A stretch of DNA of 14,219 nucleotides, from the NCBI GenBank assembly GCA_913041025.1, contig CAJWGQ010000061.1, positions 1 through 14,219 on the forward strand, read 5' to 3'. The position numbers and the translations under genes are program-made. The DNA is from an uncultured Gammaproteobacteria bacterium (GTDB lineage Bacteria > Pseudomonadota > Gammaproteobacteria > Pseudomonadales > Azotimanducaceae_A). The notes under the pieces are model-generated. The model saw only the letters and a program-made list of their open reading frames with translations. It was not told the origin of the DNA and ran no database searches. Numbering within the stretch: the first letter of the stretch is position 1; the number at the start of each line of letters is the position of its first letter. Shown here piece after piece: positions 1 to 7,690 of the stretch.

Positions 1-2363
1 AATCTGGAACCATGCGCATCGCACGAGTGGAAGATGCGAACATCAAGATTGATGGATTGGTAGATGAAGCGATCTGGTCAGAGATCCCGTCCTTCGATCG
101 GATGACTGTGACTGACCCAGACACGTTGGAAAAGCCCACTCATACTACAAAAACCCGCATTCTTTATACAGATAAAGGCTTGTATGTGGCGGGCGAGATG
201 GAGCAACCAGTCGACACCTTGGTCGAGCGTCTTTCATCACGAGATGAATTTGTAAACCGCGATGATTTTGGGATCTCCATAGACTCCTCTGGAGAGGGCC
301 TTTATGGAAATTTTTTCAACATTGGTTTGGGTGGTTCTAAACAAGATGGAAAGATCGCTCCCGAAAGGAACATCACAACTCAATGGGATGGGCCCTGGAT
401 TGGTGAGACGGCGGTTACTGATGGCGGCTGGAGTGCGGAGATGTTTATCCCCTGGTCGGCGCTTAGTATGCCCGAGGGATCTCAAGAAAGGCGTATCGCA
501 ATAGCTATGTTTAGGAAGGTTGCCTATTTGGATGAGCGTTATTCGTTTCCTCCTTTGCCTTTTTCTCAGGCCCGATTTATCTCAGCTTTTGAGCCTGTAA
601 GAATTGATAAAGTCAATCCGAGACAACAATGGGAGGTGTATCCCTACGTCTCCGCAACTTCAGATGAAATACGCAACGAGGCGGATGGTCGAGGCGGTAT
701 TGATGTGGCCTGGAGGCCTTCGACCAATCTTCAGTTAACCGCGACCGTCAATCCAGATTTTGGGTCGATTGAATCCGACGATGTGGTCGTGAATCTCACG
801 GCCTACGAGACCTTTTATCCAGAGAAGCGTCTATTTTTTCTGGAGGGTAATGAAGTATTTGTGACTTCTCCTCGTTCAAATCCAAGAGGCCCCAGTGGTC
901 CGGGCGGCAGTGGAGGCAGGCAATCTGTTCAAACCTACAGAATGGAGCCAACTACACTGCTCAATACAAGAAGAATAGGAGGTTCTGCAAAGCACGTTGA
1001 AATTCCTGACTATCTGACCGTCAGCGGAGTTGAGCAGAGTAAGCCGACTGAGTTAGTCGGGGCCGTAAAAGCAGTCGGTCAATCGGGAGGTCTGAGATAT
1101 GGGCTACTGACTGCATTTGAAAAGGAAGTAGAGTGGCGTGGTGTCTGGGATAACACAGATCGGGAAATGACGCTTAAATCAGATGGTCGGGACTTTGGTG
1201 TTGTACGTTTGTTGTATGAGAGTGCTGGGGGTGGCGGTCGACAATCAATCGGCTATATGGGGACCCTGGCGTCAAATCCCTTGAACGATGCTGTAGTTCA
1301 TGGAGTTGATTCCCATTATTTATCAGGAAGTGGAAAGGTGTCTTGGGATAATCAACTAGTGGTATCCGACAAAAAAGGTGAAGTTGGTTATGGTGTTTTC
1401 TCGAACTTAGTTTACACACCCAAGCGTGGTCGTATGCACGATTTTTCTTTCGACATATTAGATAACGAGTTGGATATATCGGATCTTGGGTTTTTGCGTC
1501 GTAATGATGTGATCGGGGCAAGCTATCGCTATATGAGAATGTCGTCTCGGGGTCTTCCTGGTTGGTTACGAAATAAGCGGGTGGGCGTTTTTACACAAAT
1601 TCATTCCAACGCAGATGGCTATCTGACCGAGGCCTATGCTGGCTTGATGGGCACTTGGTTGACTCAAAAAAATCTTGAAGTATCAGCCATGGTTGGATTC
1701 AAACCACCGCAACATGATGACCGTAACAGCCGAGGGAACGGTACTTATAGTGTCGATACGGGCATGTGGACCAGAGCTAGCGTAGGAACTAACTCTGCCA
1801 AAAAATTATCCTTGTCTGCCCAAATTGAGGCACGTAGTGAAGATCTTGGGGACATAAGCTATTCAACCATGTTGGGCCTGACCTATAGACCAGTAGATCG
1901 TTTTTCTTTGGACTTCGACCTGCTCTTGCAAAAGAGAAATGAGTGGCTCATTTATCTTGGAGACAAAAAATTCACATCTTTTGACGCGATTGAAGTCAAA
2001 CCCAATGTATCGATGAATTTTTTCATTTCGTCCAAGCAACAGCTCAGACTCCGACTACAGTGGGCAGGGATAGAAGCTGACCAAAGTAATTTTTGGTCTA
2101 TTGAAAAACAGGTAGGTGAACTGGTTCCTCGGTTTAAGGACTTGTCGGACCCTACTGATGATTTCACTCTCTCAAGACTAACCGCTCAGATTCGTTATCG
2201 TTGGGAGATTGGACCACTTTCGGACTTTTTTCTTGTTTATACCCGAGGTAGCAACTTGCCAAACCAGGTCGATGGTGAGTTTGGACCCTTATTTCGGGAT
2301 GCGATGAATGAGCCGATTATCGATGTATTCACTATGAAACTTAGGTATCGGTTCGGGTCGTAG
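1..2363 (+). CDS. DUF5916 outer-membrane protein with N-terminal CBM9-like domain (5' end outside window)
   Basis: The reading frame is open to the left edge of the window. The first ATG, at 12, is preceded in frame by Ser-Gly-Thr codons and no signal peptide is visible, so the true start and export signal probably lie upstream. Numbering from that ATG, residues 1-200 look like a CBM9-type fold (IDGLVDEAIW opening, W-containing strands). From about 206 the DUF5916 signature begins, with the NPDFG and FYPEKRLFFLEGNEVF (268-283) motifs, followed by long amphipathic, aromatic-rich strands to the C-terminus (ending RYRFGS) that suggest an outer-membrane beta barrel. A Gly/Pro/Ser-rich loop occupies about 286-303. 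DUF5916 proteins are surface or outer-membrane proteins of unproven function, often near carbohydrate or TonB-linked genes. Family assignment is fairly secure; any substrate is unknown. Confidence 0.85.
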   Translation, partial: SGTMRIARVEDANIKIDGLVDEAIWSEIPSFDRMTVTDPDTLEKPTHTTKTRILYTDKGLYVAGEMEQPVDTLVERLSSRDEFVNRDDFGISIDSSGEGLYGNFFNIGLGGSKQDGKIAPERNITTQWDGPWIGETAVTDGGWSAEMFIPWSALSMPEGSQERRIAIAMFRKVAYLDERYSFPPLPFSQARFISAFEPVRIDKVNPRQQWEVYPYVSATSDEIRNEADGRGGIDVAWRPSTNLQLTATVNPDFGSIESDDVVVNLTAYETFYPEKRLFFLEGNEVFVTSPRSNPRGPSGPGGSGGRQSVQTYRMEPTTLLNTRRIGGSAKHVEIPDYLTVSGVEQSKPTELVGAVKAVGQSGGLRYGLLTAFEKEVEWRGVWDNTDREMTLKSDGRDFGVVRLLYESAGGGGRQSIGYMGTLASNPLNDAVVHGVDSHYLSGSGKVSWDNQLVVSDKKGEVGYGVFSNLVYTPKRGRMHDFSFDILDNELDISDLGFLRRNDVIGASYRYMRMSSRGLPGWLRNKRVGVFTQIHSNADGYLTEAYAGLMGTWLTQKNLEVSAMVGFKPPQHDDRNSRGNGTYSVDTGMWTRASVGTNSAKKLSLSAQIEARSEDLGDISYSTMLGLTYRPVDRFSLDFDLLLQKRNEWLIYLGDKKFTSFDAIEVKPNVSMNFFISSKQQLRLRLQWAGIEADQSNFWSIEKQVGELVPRFKDLSDPTDDFTLSRLTAQIRYRWEIGPLSDFFLVYTRGSNLPNQVDGEFGPLFRDAMNEPIIDVFTMKLRYRFGS

Positions 2364-2372
2364 CGTAGTTTG

Positions 2373-2410
2373 TTCTGCTCTTGGCGCACCGCATTAGCCA
2401 ACGCGCAGAA
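2373..2410 (+). terminator. Two-part inverted repeat after the DUF5916 gene, possible weak terminator
   Basis: Ten bases after the DUF5916 stop, TTCTGC (2373-2378) pairs with GCAGAA (2405-2410). Inside it TTGGC (2381-2385) pairs with GCCAA (2397-2401), leaving an 11-base loop and a small 2/3 internal bulge. There is no uninterrupted T-run directly after the stem, so it is not a textbook intrinsic terminator. It may be a weak terminator or a 3'-end processing structure. Confidence 0.35.
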
Positions 2411-2448
2411 AGAGTGTTGCTATTAAATTTTCTTCCAGACATGTTTCT

Positions 2449-2477
2449 TTGCTGATTTTTGTGACTTTTAGTATGTT
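2449..2477 (+). promoter_or_regulatory. Possible sigma-70-type promoter for the PQQ dehydrogenase gene
   Basis: TTGCTG (2449-2454) and TATGTT (2472-2477) are 17 bases apart in an AT-rich stretch. The -10 element ends 29 bases before the ATG at 2507. Matches to consensus are only 3/6 and 4/6, so the call rests mainly on spacing and position. The rest of the 2364-2503 gap holds only the hairpin at 2373-2410. Confidence 0.3.
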
Positions 2478-2503
2478 CTTGTAACTTTTTAGAAGGGTGG
2501 GGA

Positions 2504-4537
2504 GTGATGAAGAATATCTGTTCGTATGTGTGCTTGATACTTTTGACTGCCGCTTGTGAGGAGTCCGGCCCGGATCTAGCTAACGCCAATTGGGATACTT
2601 ACCTCGGAGATCCCGGCAGGCAGCATTATTCCCCTCTAGCCCAAATAGACCGCGAAAATGTGGTGGGCCTTGAAGAGGTTTGGCGCTATCGATCTGGTGA
2701 ACCAACATCACTGATGTATACAAGCCCTTTGATTATAGATGGTGTGCTTTATGGGCTATCGCCGTCCCTGGACGTATTTGCTTTGAATGCTTCGACCGGG
2801 AAGGAGCTTTGGCGAAATGAGTTAGCCTTAAGTGGACGTGCGCAACGAGGCCTAATGTGGTGGCAAGATGGAGAGGACCGGAGAATATTATTTACAGCGG
2901 GTGATCAGTTGATTGCTCTAAACGCTGATTCAGGCGATCTTATTGCTTCTTTCGGGGATCAAGGCAAGTTGAATTTAACTCCCTCTATGGAAAGTAGAGG
3001 AGGCATCGATGTGACTGTGCCGGGTGTGATTTATCGGGATAAAGTAATTCTAGGGTTCTCGACCTCTGAAAATAGTTTGGCTTTCCCGGGAACAGTGAGG
3101 GCATTTAATGTTATCGACGGTTCCTTAGAGTGGACGTTTCATTCGATACCATTGTATGGCCAGCCAGGTTCGGAGACCTGGGCCGAAGGAGCGCTAGAGA
3201 TAGCAGGTGGAGCGAATGTTTGGACGGGGATGGCCCTGGATGAAGAAAGGGGCTTGTTGTTTGCGCCAACCGGCTCGGCAACGCCAGATTTCTATGGTGG
3301 AAAGCGAGTAGGAGACAATCTCTATGCCAATAGTTTGCTTGCTTTGGATGCTGGAACTGGTGAGTTGAGGTGGCATTACCAAGTGGTTAAACATGACCTG
3401 TGGGATCGGGACAACCCGGCTCCTCCTACTTTGGTTCAGGTTGAAATAGAAGGAGAAATCATCGATGCGGTCACCCTAACAACAAAGTCAGGACACCTTT
3501 ATGTGTTTGACCGCGAAACGGGAGAGTCGCTTCATCCGATTATTTCGGTCGAAACCGACTTGCCGAGCACTTTGCCTGGCGAAGCTCCCGCCAAGACTCA
3601 GCGGATTTCTTCAATAGCTTTTAGTCGCCAGACTTTTGAGATTACCCAGCGAACTCCAGAGGCGACCGCTTACGTCAAAGAATTAATATCCGATTGGGAC
3701 CAGCGTCCCTGGGCGCCTCCAAAAGTCGGTACAGTGCTGATTACTCCTTGGTACGATGGTGGGGCAGAATGGGGAGGCTCGGCCTTCGATCCTAAGAACA
3801 ACCGACTAATTCTGAATGCCAACAATGCATCGGGAATCCTCGAATTAACTGAAGTTCCTATCGGGTTTAGTAACTATGGAAGCTACAGGGTGCATTGCGG
3901 AGCCTGTCACGGAGGAGACCTGCAAGGCACGGATCAAGGTCCTTCCCTAGTAGGTTTGACCGAGCGATTAACGACGGCTGAAATCGCAAAGGTGGTGAAA
4001 GAAGGTAAAGGGCGCATGCCAGCTTTTGATAATCTTGACACGCCTACTTATCGAGGGGTACTAGGCTACATACTCTCGCCTGAACCTATTCCAGATGAAC
4101 CTAGCAAAGACGTTAGATACGCTCTCGGTGGCTACGTCTACTTGAAAGATAATGAAGGTCTGCCGGGAAACGCGCCTCCCTGGGGTACGTTGAATTCAAT
4201 TGATTTGGCCTCTGGGGAAATTGTCTGGTCTTTCCCTTTGGGTAATTTTCTTTCCCATCCTGATTTAGGGTATGGCGCAATTAACTATGGAGGACCTGTG
4301 GTAACAGCATCCGGATTGATCTTCATTGGCGCAACACCCGATAAGAAATTTCGAGCCGTGGATTCTGAAGATGGTCGTATTCTGTGGGAAACTGAACTCA
4401 CTGCGGCGGGATTTTCTACCCCGGCGGTGTACAGTGTAGACGGTAAACAGTACGTCGTTATTGCTGCTGGAGGAGGCCGGCTGGGCCCTCCTTCTGGTTC
4501 TGACTATTTTGCTTTTGCTCTTCCGAATGCGGATTAA
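2504..4537 (+). CDS. PQQ-dependent quinohemoprotein dehydrogenase, lipoprotein with inserted cytochrome c domain
   Basis: This is a predicted periplasmic, membrane-anchored dehydrogenase that oxidises an alcohol or sugar with pyrroloquinoline quinone and passes electrons through a bound haem c. GTG at 2504 and ATG at 2507 are both possible starts; AGAAGG at 2491-2496 suits either. Numbered from the GTG, a short hydrophobic leader ends in a lipobox with the acceptor C18. The first propeller blade begins near residue 29. HDLWDRD (297-303) matches the active-site segment of glucose/alcohol quinoproteins, with D301 or D303 as the likely catalytic Asp. A haem c site CGACH (C465, C468, H469) and probable axial M505 in GRMP lie at about 455-530, and propeller repeats resume afterwards to the end (residue 677). 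The haem domain is therefore internal, unlike the C-terminal one of type II quinohemoprotein alcohol dehydrogenases. No PQQ synthesis genes are in the window. The substrate is not predictable. Confidence 0.88.
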   Translation: MMKNICSYVCLILLTAACEESGPDLANANWDTYLGDPGRQHYSPLAQIDRENVVGLEEVWRYRSGEPTSLMYTSPLIIDGVLYGLSPSLDVFALNASTGKELWRNELALSGRAQRGLMWWQDGEDRRILFTAGDQLIALNADSGDLIASFGDQGKLNLTPSMESRGGIDVTVPGVIYRDKVILGFSTSENSLAFPGTVRAFNVIDGSLEWTFHSIPLYGQPGSETWAEGALEIAGGANVWTGMALDEERGLLFAPTGSATPDFYGGKRVGDNLYANSLLALDAGTGELRWHYQVVKHDLWDRDNPAPPTLVQVEIEGEIIDAVTLTTKSGHLYVFDRETGESLHPIISVETDLPSTLPGEAPAKTQRISSIAFSRQTFEITQRTPEATAYVKELISDWDQRPWAPPKVGTVLITPWYDGGAEWGGSAFDPKNNRLILNANNASGILELTEVPIGFSNYGSYRVHCGACHGGDLQGTDQGPSLVGLTERLTTAEIAKVVKEGKGRMPAFDNLDTPTYRGVLGYILSPEPIPDEPSKDVRYALGGYVYLKDNEGLPGNAPPWGTLNSIDLASGEIVWSFPLGNFLSHPDLGYGAINYGGPVVTASGLIFIGATPDKKFRAVDSEDGRILWETELTAAGFSTPAVYSVDGKQYVVIAAGGGRLGPPSGSDYFAFALPNAD

Positions 4538-4546
4538 CGCTTGGAT

Positions 4547-4574
4547 TTGTACAGTTCTAAGATGTGGCTATAAG
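4547..4574 (+). promoter_or_regulatory. Possible promoter of the monooxygenase-VOC-dehydrogenase operon
   Basis: TTGTAC (4547-4552) is followed after 16 bases by TATAAG (4569-4574), a 5/6 match to the -10 consensus. It sits in the 73-bp gap before the monooxygenase start and would begin transcription near 4581, inside the palindrome at 4577-4586. The -35 matches only 3/6, so this is a moderate prediction. Confidence 0.4.
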
Positions 4575-4576
4575 TG

Positions 4577-4586
4577 AGGTTAACCT
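4577..4586. promoter_or_regulatory. Perfect 10-bp palindrome AGGTTAACCT, candidate operator
   Basis: AGGTTAACCT is perfectly self-complementary. It lies directly downstream of the putative -10 element TATAAG and 24 bases before the monooxygenase start codon, where a repressor would block initiation. No regulator gene is in the window. A 10-bp palindrome can occur by chance; the placement is what makes it notable. Confidence 0.35.
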
Positions 4587-4610
4587 TGCTAGTTTTAAGA
4601 GAGTGTTCGA

Positions 4611-5798
4611 ATGGTTGATCATCCCGTATTGATTGTGGGTGGCGGTCTTGGCGGTCTTACTTTATCTCTGTGCTTAGCTAAAGTCGGTATTCCTTCTATT
4701 ATATTCGAGCGAAGATCAGAGCTGACTGAAAGCGGTGCAGGAATTCAGCTGAGTCCAAATTGCCTTCGTGTTTATGATTATCTTGGGATGATGGACGTCA
4801 TATCAAAGATTGCTTTTGAACCGTCGCACATAGAGTTTAGGGATTGGAGACATAATCGGGTTGTGTCTGAGCTTAACCTTTCGGACTTTGAAGAAAAACT
4901 TGGTTTTCCCTACTTCGCTGTTCATCGAGGCCAGCTAGTTGAGCTTCTTCTGTCGAGGGTTTCAGAAGTCGAATCGATCGCACTCTATCTTGATAGAGAG
5001 ATTGATAATTTCAGGTCTCATCAAAACGGCGTAGAAATTTTAATTGGTGAAGAAACGATCCAGGGCTCGTTGTTGGTGGGTGCTGATGGAATTAGGTCGA
5101 CGGTTCGATCTGAGTTGTTTGAGCCTGATGATCCCGTTTTTACAGGCCATGTTGCTTGGAGGGCGCTAATACCCGTTGAAAGATTGGCGCAGGATCCGAG
5201 TGAAATCGGATCAAGAGTCTGGTGGGGGCCCGGCAAACATTTGGTAACTTACCTGGTTGAAGGAGGATTGACTCTGAATTGTGTTGCGGTGGTTGAGAAT
5301 AAGTCATGGGCTTTTGAATCGTGGCATGAACCTGGTGATGTAGACGAACTGGTAAAAGAGTTTTCAGACTGGAATGAAGATGCTCTGGAGATAATCCGGG
5401 CAATTTCTAATGAGGACCTTTTTAAGTGGGGATTGTTTAGTCGAACGCCTCTTAAAACTTGGAGTAAAGATCGGGCTATTCTCCTGGGCGATGCGTGTCA
5501 TGCACCTCTTCCTTTTATGGCTCAGGGTGCTGCGATGGCAATCGAAGATGCTGCGTGCTTAGCGTACTGCCTAGCTGGAGATCTTGACTATCCAGAGAGC
5601 TTTAATAGGTTTGAGAGGCTGAGGAGACAAAGAACTCATAAAGTGTTGACGATGTCTGCTCGAAACGGGCGCGTATTTCATCTGAGCGGACTGGCGGCGA
5701 AAGTCCGCAACGTTGTGCTGAAATTCTACAAGCCTAGATTTAACCAGTTTCTTTACGGGTATAATGTTTTTTCAGCGACGGATGAGCTCGGTAGGTGA
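4611..5798 (+). CDS. FAD-dependent aromatic-hydroxylase-type monooxygenase (salicylate hydroxylase/UbiH-like)
   Basis: Predicted cytoplasmic class A flavoprotein monooxygenase using NAD(P)H and O2, usually on a ring compound. The N-terminal Rossmann fingerprint is GGGLGG (G10, G12, G15), ending with an acidic residue in FERR. The middle DG motif is GADG (D159-G160), and the FAD-ribityl GD motif is LLGDACHAP (G293-D294). The C-terminal FLYGYN segment resembles the conserved WLYGYD end of salicylate-hydroxylase-like enzymes. The 395-residue length is usual for the group. The ATG at 4611 follows AAGAGAG (4597-4603) at suitable distance. It is first of a three-gene operon; its stop lies 13 bases before the VOC start. 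The co-factor motifs are clear, but whether the substrate is a salicylate, hydroxybenzoate or something else cannot be said. No transmembrane segment is seen. Confidence 0.88.
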   Translation: MVDHPVLIVGGGLGGLTLSLCLAKVGIPSIIFERRSELTESGAGIQLSPNCLRVYDYLGMMDVISKIAFEPSHIEFRDWRHNRVVSELNLSDFEEKLGFPYFAVHRGQLVELLLSRVSEVESIALYLDREIDNFRSHQNGVEILIGEETIQGSLLVGADGIRSTVRSELFEPDDPVFTGHVAWRALIPVERLAQDPSEIGSRVWWGPGKHLVTYLVEGGLTLNCVAVVENKSWAFESWHEPGDVDELVKEFSDWNEDALEIIRAISNEDLFKWGLFSRTPLKTWSKDRAILLGDACHAPLPFMAQGAAMAIEDAACLAYCLAGDLDYPESFNRFERLRRQRTHKVLTMSARNGRVFHLSGLAAKVRNVVLKFYKPRFNQFLYGYNVFSATDELGR

Positions 5799-5811
5799 AA
5801 GGATTGAAATC

Positions 5812-6510
5812 ATGAATAAAATTGAAGGTGTGCATCATGTTGTGCTGTCCACAGCCCAGATGAAAGAGCAAATAGAATTCTTTACGGATAAATTAGGGAT
5901 GGAGCTTGTCGCGCTGTACTGGATGCATGGCGTGAAAAACACTTTCCATTGTTTTTTGAAGTTAAATGACGAAAGTTCGATTGCCTTGATGTCTAATCCG
6001 TCGATTGCTGATATTCCTGTAGAACTAGGACGCACCCATCCTGGCAATCCTGGTGCAAATAGCGCTCCAGGTACGATGCAGCATCTGGCTTTGAAAGTGA
6101 GGGACAAAGAATCACTTCTCACCATTAGAGATCGTTTAAGAGAAAAGGGAGTGCCGGTGCTCGGTCCAATGGATCATGGTATGTGTGCATCAATTTACTT
6201 TGCCGGACTAGAAAATGTGTCGTTGGAGATCGCGTATTCGGAGATTCCTATTGATCCACAATCATGGATTGACCCAGAGGTGGTCAGTTTGTTGAATATT
6301 TCGGATTCGGAACTTGAGTCCTTTGTTAGTCCGCCTGATTATCTGGACCACAGTGGAACAATAAAACAGCCTTCCTTAGATAGCGATACGGGGCCTCATA
6401 TGTCTAACTATCCCGAGGGAGCCTATGCGCAAGTTATCTCAACGCCTGACGAAATCGTCTGGAATATGGTAGACAACACTCCGCCTCGCCTAAAAGAAGA
6501 GAGTAAATAG
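5812..6510 (+). CDS. VOC-family metalloenzyme (glyoxalase/extradiol-dioxygenase fold)
   Basis: A 232-residue vicinal-oxygen-chelate protein. Two babb-type modules are visible, with a 2-His-1-carboxylate ligand pattern: H9 (or H8) in VHHVVL, H91 in MQHLAL and E139 in SLEIAY. This is the ligand set of extradiol dioxygenases and some other VOC enzymes. I chose the ATG at 5812 because GAAAGGA (5797-5803) lies 8 bases upstream and the protein begins with the usual I-x-x-V-H-H strand. An in-frame ATG at 5764 would lie inside the monooxygenase and add residues without family likeness. After about residue 145 a tail of some 85 residues is not part of the core fold; I do not recognise it. The gene sits between the monooxygenase and the dehydrogenase, so a ring-cleavage, isomerase or lyase step is plausible. 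The actual reaction is unknown. Confidence 0.82.
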   Translation: MNKIEGVHHVVLSTAQMKEQIEFFTDKLGMELVALYWMHGVKNTFHCFLKLNDESSIALMSNPSIADIPVELGRTHPGNPGANSAPGTMQHLALKVRDKESLLTIRDRLREKGVPVLGPMDHGMCASIYFAGLENVSLEIAYSEIPIDPQSWIDPEVVSLLNISDSELESFVSPPDYLDHSGTIKQPSLDSDTGPHMSNYPEGAYAQVISTPDEIVWNMVDNTPPRLKEESK

Positions 6511-6516
6511 AATTCA

Positions 6517-7686
6517 ATGACACAATTTGATTTAACTACTGATCAGCGCCAGCTATTTGAACATGCCGACCGAATCGGTAAAGAGAAACTATTGCCTCTC
6601 GCTGAGAGAATGGATAACGAAGAGTGGTGGCCTGAGGACTTGTTTGCGCAGCTGGGCAGTTTGGGGTTCTTGGGGGTTACGGTCCCAGAAAAATACGGGG
6701 GTGTTGGATTAGGATTGCTGGAGAGTGGTCTGATTTTACAAGCCTTTTCACGATGGAATCACGCAGTTGGGTTAAGTTGGGTTGCTCACGATAATTTGTG
6801 CTTGAATAACATTTACCGGAATGGCTCCGAAGAGATTAGAGAGCAGTACTTGCCAAACCTTTGCTCTGGGAAATGGACTGGCTGTCTTGGATTAACAGAG
6901 CCGGGCGCGGGCTCGGATGCGTTAGGGTCAATGCGAACTCGTGCGGAGCTCGACGGTGACCACTATGTGATTAACGGCTCCAAACTGTATATTACGAATG
7001 GACCGGTGGCCGATGTGTGTCTGTTGTACGCCAAGACTCAACAAGATGCGGGTTCAAAGGGCATCACTGCCTTTGTAGTGGAGACTGGGACGCCAGGTTT
7101 TAAGGTGGCCCAAAAGTTAACCAAGATGGGTTTCAGAGGAAGCCAGACGGCGGAATTGGTTTTTGAGGATATGGTTGTTCCTCGAAAAAACATTGTTGGT
7201 ACTGAACATCAGGGCCATCAAGTGGTAATGAGCGGTCTAGATTACGAGCGAGCAGCGATCGCGCCTATCAATGTAGGGGTCGCGGAAAGAGCGCTTGAAC
7301 TAGCGGTGGATTACGCTAAAACTCGAAGTCAGTTTGATCAACCAATTTCCCAATTTCAAATGATCCAATCGCGAATTGCCGACATGTATGTTTGGGTTGA
7401 AACGATGAAAACCTTTTGTTGGCAGGTGCTTGAGGAAGCTCAAAATGTTGATGAGACTCAGGCTGGAAGAGGGCAGATTCACGCCCGCACAGCGGCTTCG
7501 GTAATGTACTGTGCGGACATGTGTAACAAAGTGTTGGACAATGCTCTACAGATACATGGTGGTTCCGGATATATTTGGGAGTCTGAAATCAATCGCCTTT
7601 TCCGATCAACTAAGCTTTTGGAGATTGGCGCAGGTACCACCGAAGTGAGAAAGATGATTATTTCCGGAGAGGTACTAAAGAGCTAA
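6517..7686 (+). CDS. Acyl-CoA dehydrogenase, isovaleryl-CoA-dehydrogenase-like
   Basis: Cytoplasmic FAD enzyme predicted to introduce an alpha,beta double bond into an acyl-CoA, passing electrons to ETF. The 389-residue length and domain order (helical N-domain, beta middle domain, helical C-domain) are standard. Middle-domain signatures are LTEPGAGSD (TEPGAGSD at 127-134) and YITNG. The active-site arrangement resembles isovaleryl-CoA dehydrogenase: a glutamate is present in GLDYER (E244), where that enzyme keeps its catalytic base, while the position of the usual MCAD base (E376 in MCAD) is alanine (A372 in EIGAGTTE). This favours a branched or otherwise non-standard acyl-CoA over a straight medium chain. 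The start at 6517 follows the VOC stop by 6 bases; the purine-rich AGAAGAGAG is about 13 bases upstream, rather far, so translational coupling is likely. It is last in its operon. True isovaleryl-CoA activity is uncertain, since no other leucine-catabolism gene is present. Confidence 0.87.
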   Translation: MTQFDLTTDQRQLFEHADRIGKEKLLPLAERMDNEEWWPEDLFAQLGSLGFLGVTVPEKYGGVGLGLLESGLILQAFSRWNHAVGLSWVAHDNLCLNNIYRNGSEEIREQYLPNLCSGKWTGCLGLTEPGAGSDALGSMRTRAELDGDHYVINGSKLYITNGPVADVCLLYAKTQQDAGSKGITAFVVETGTPGFKVAQKLTKMGFRGSQTAELVFEDMVVPRKNIVGTEHQGHQVVMSGLDYERAAIAPINVGVAERALELAVDYAKTRSQFDQPISQFQMIQSRIADMYVWVETMKTFCWQVLEEAQNVDETQAGRGQIHARTAASVMYCADMCNKVLDNALQIHGGSGYIWESEINRLFRSTKLLEIGAGTTEVRKMIISGEVLKS

Positions 7687-7690
7687 CGCA

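Noticed and set aside
2341..2589. 82-codon minus-strand frame across the DUF5916-PQQ gap
   Set aside because: It overlaps both flanking genes antisense, has no ribosome site, and its composition is not protein-like.
5764..5811. Longer N-terminus for the VOC protein from the ATG at 5764
   Set aside because: It would overlap the monooxygenase C-terminus by 35 bases, adds 16 residues unlike VOC sequences, and the 5812 ATG has a better ribosome site.
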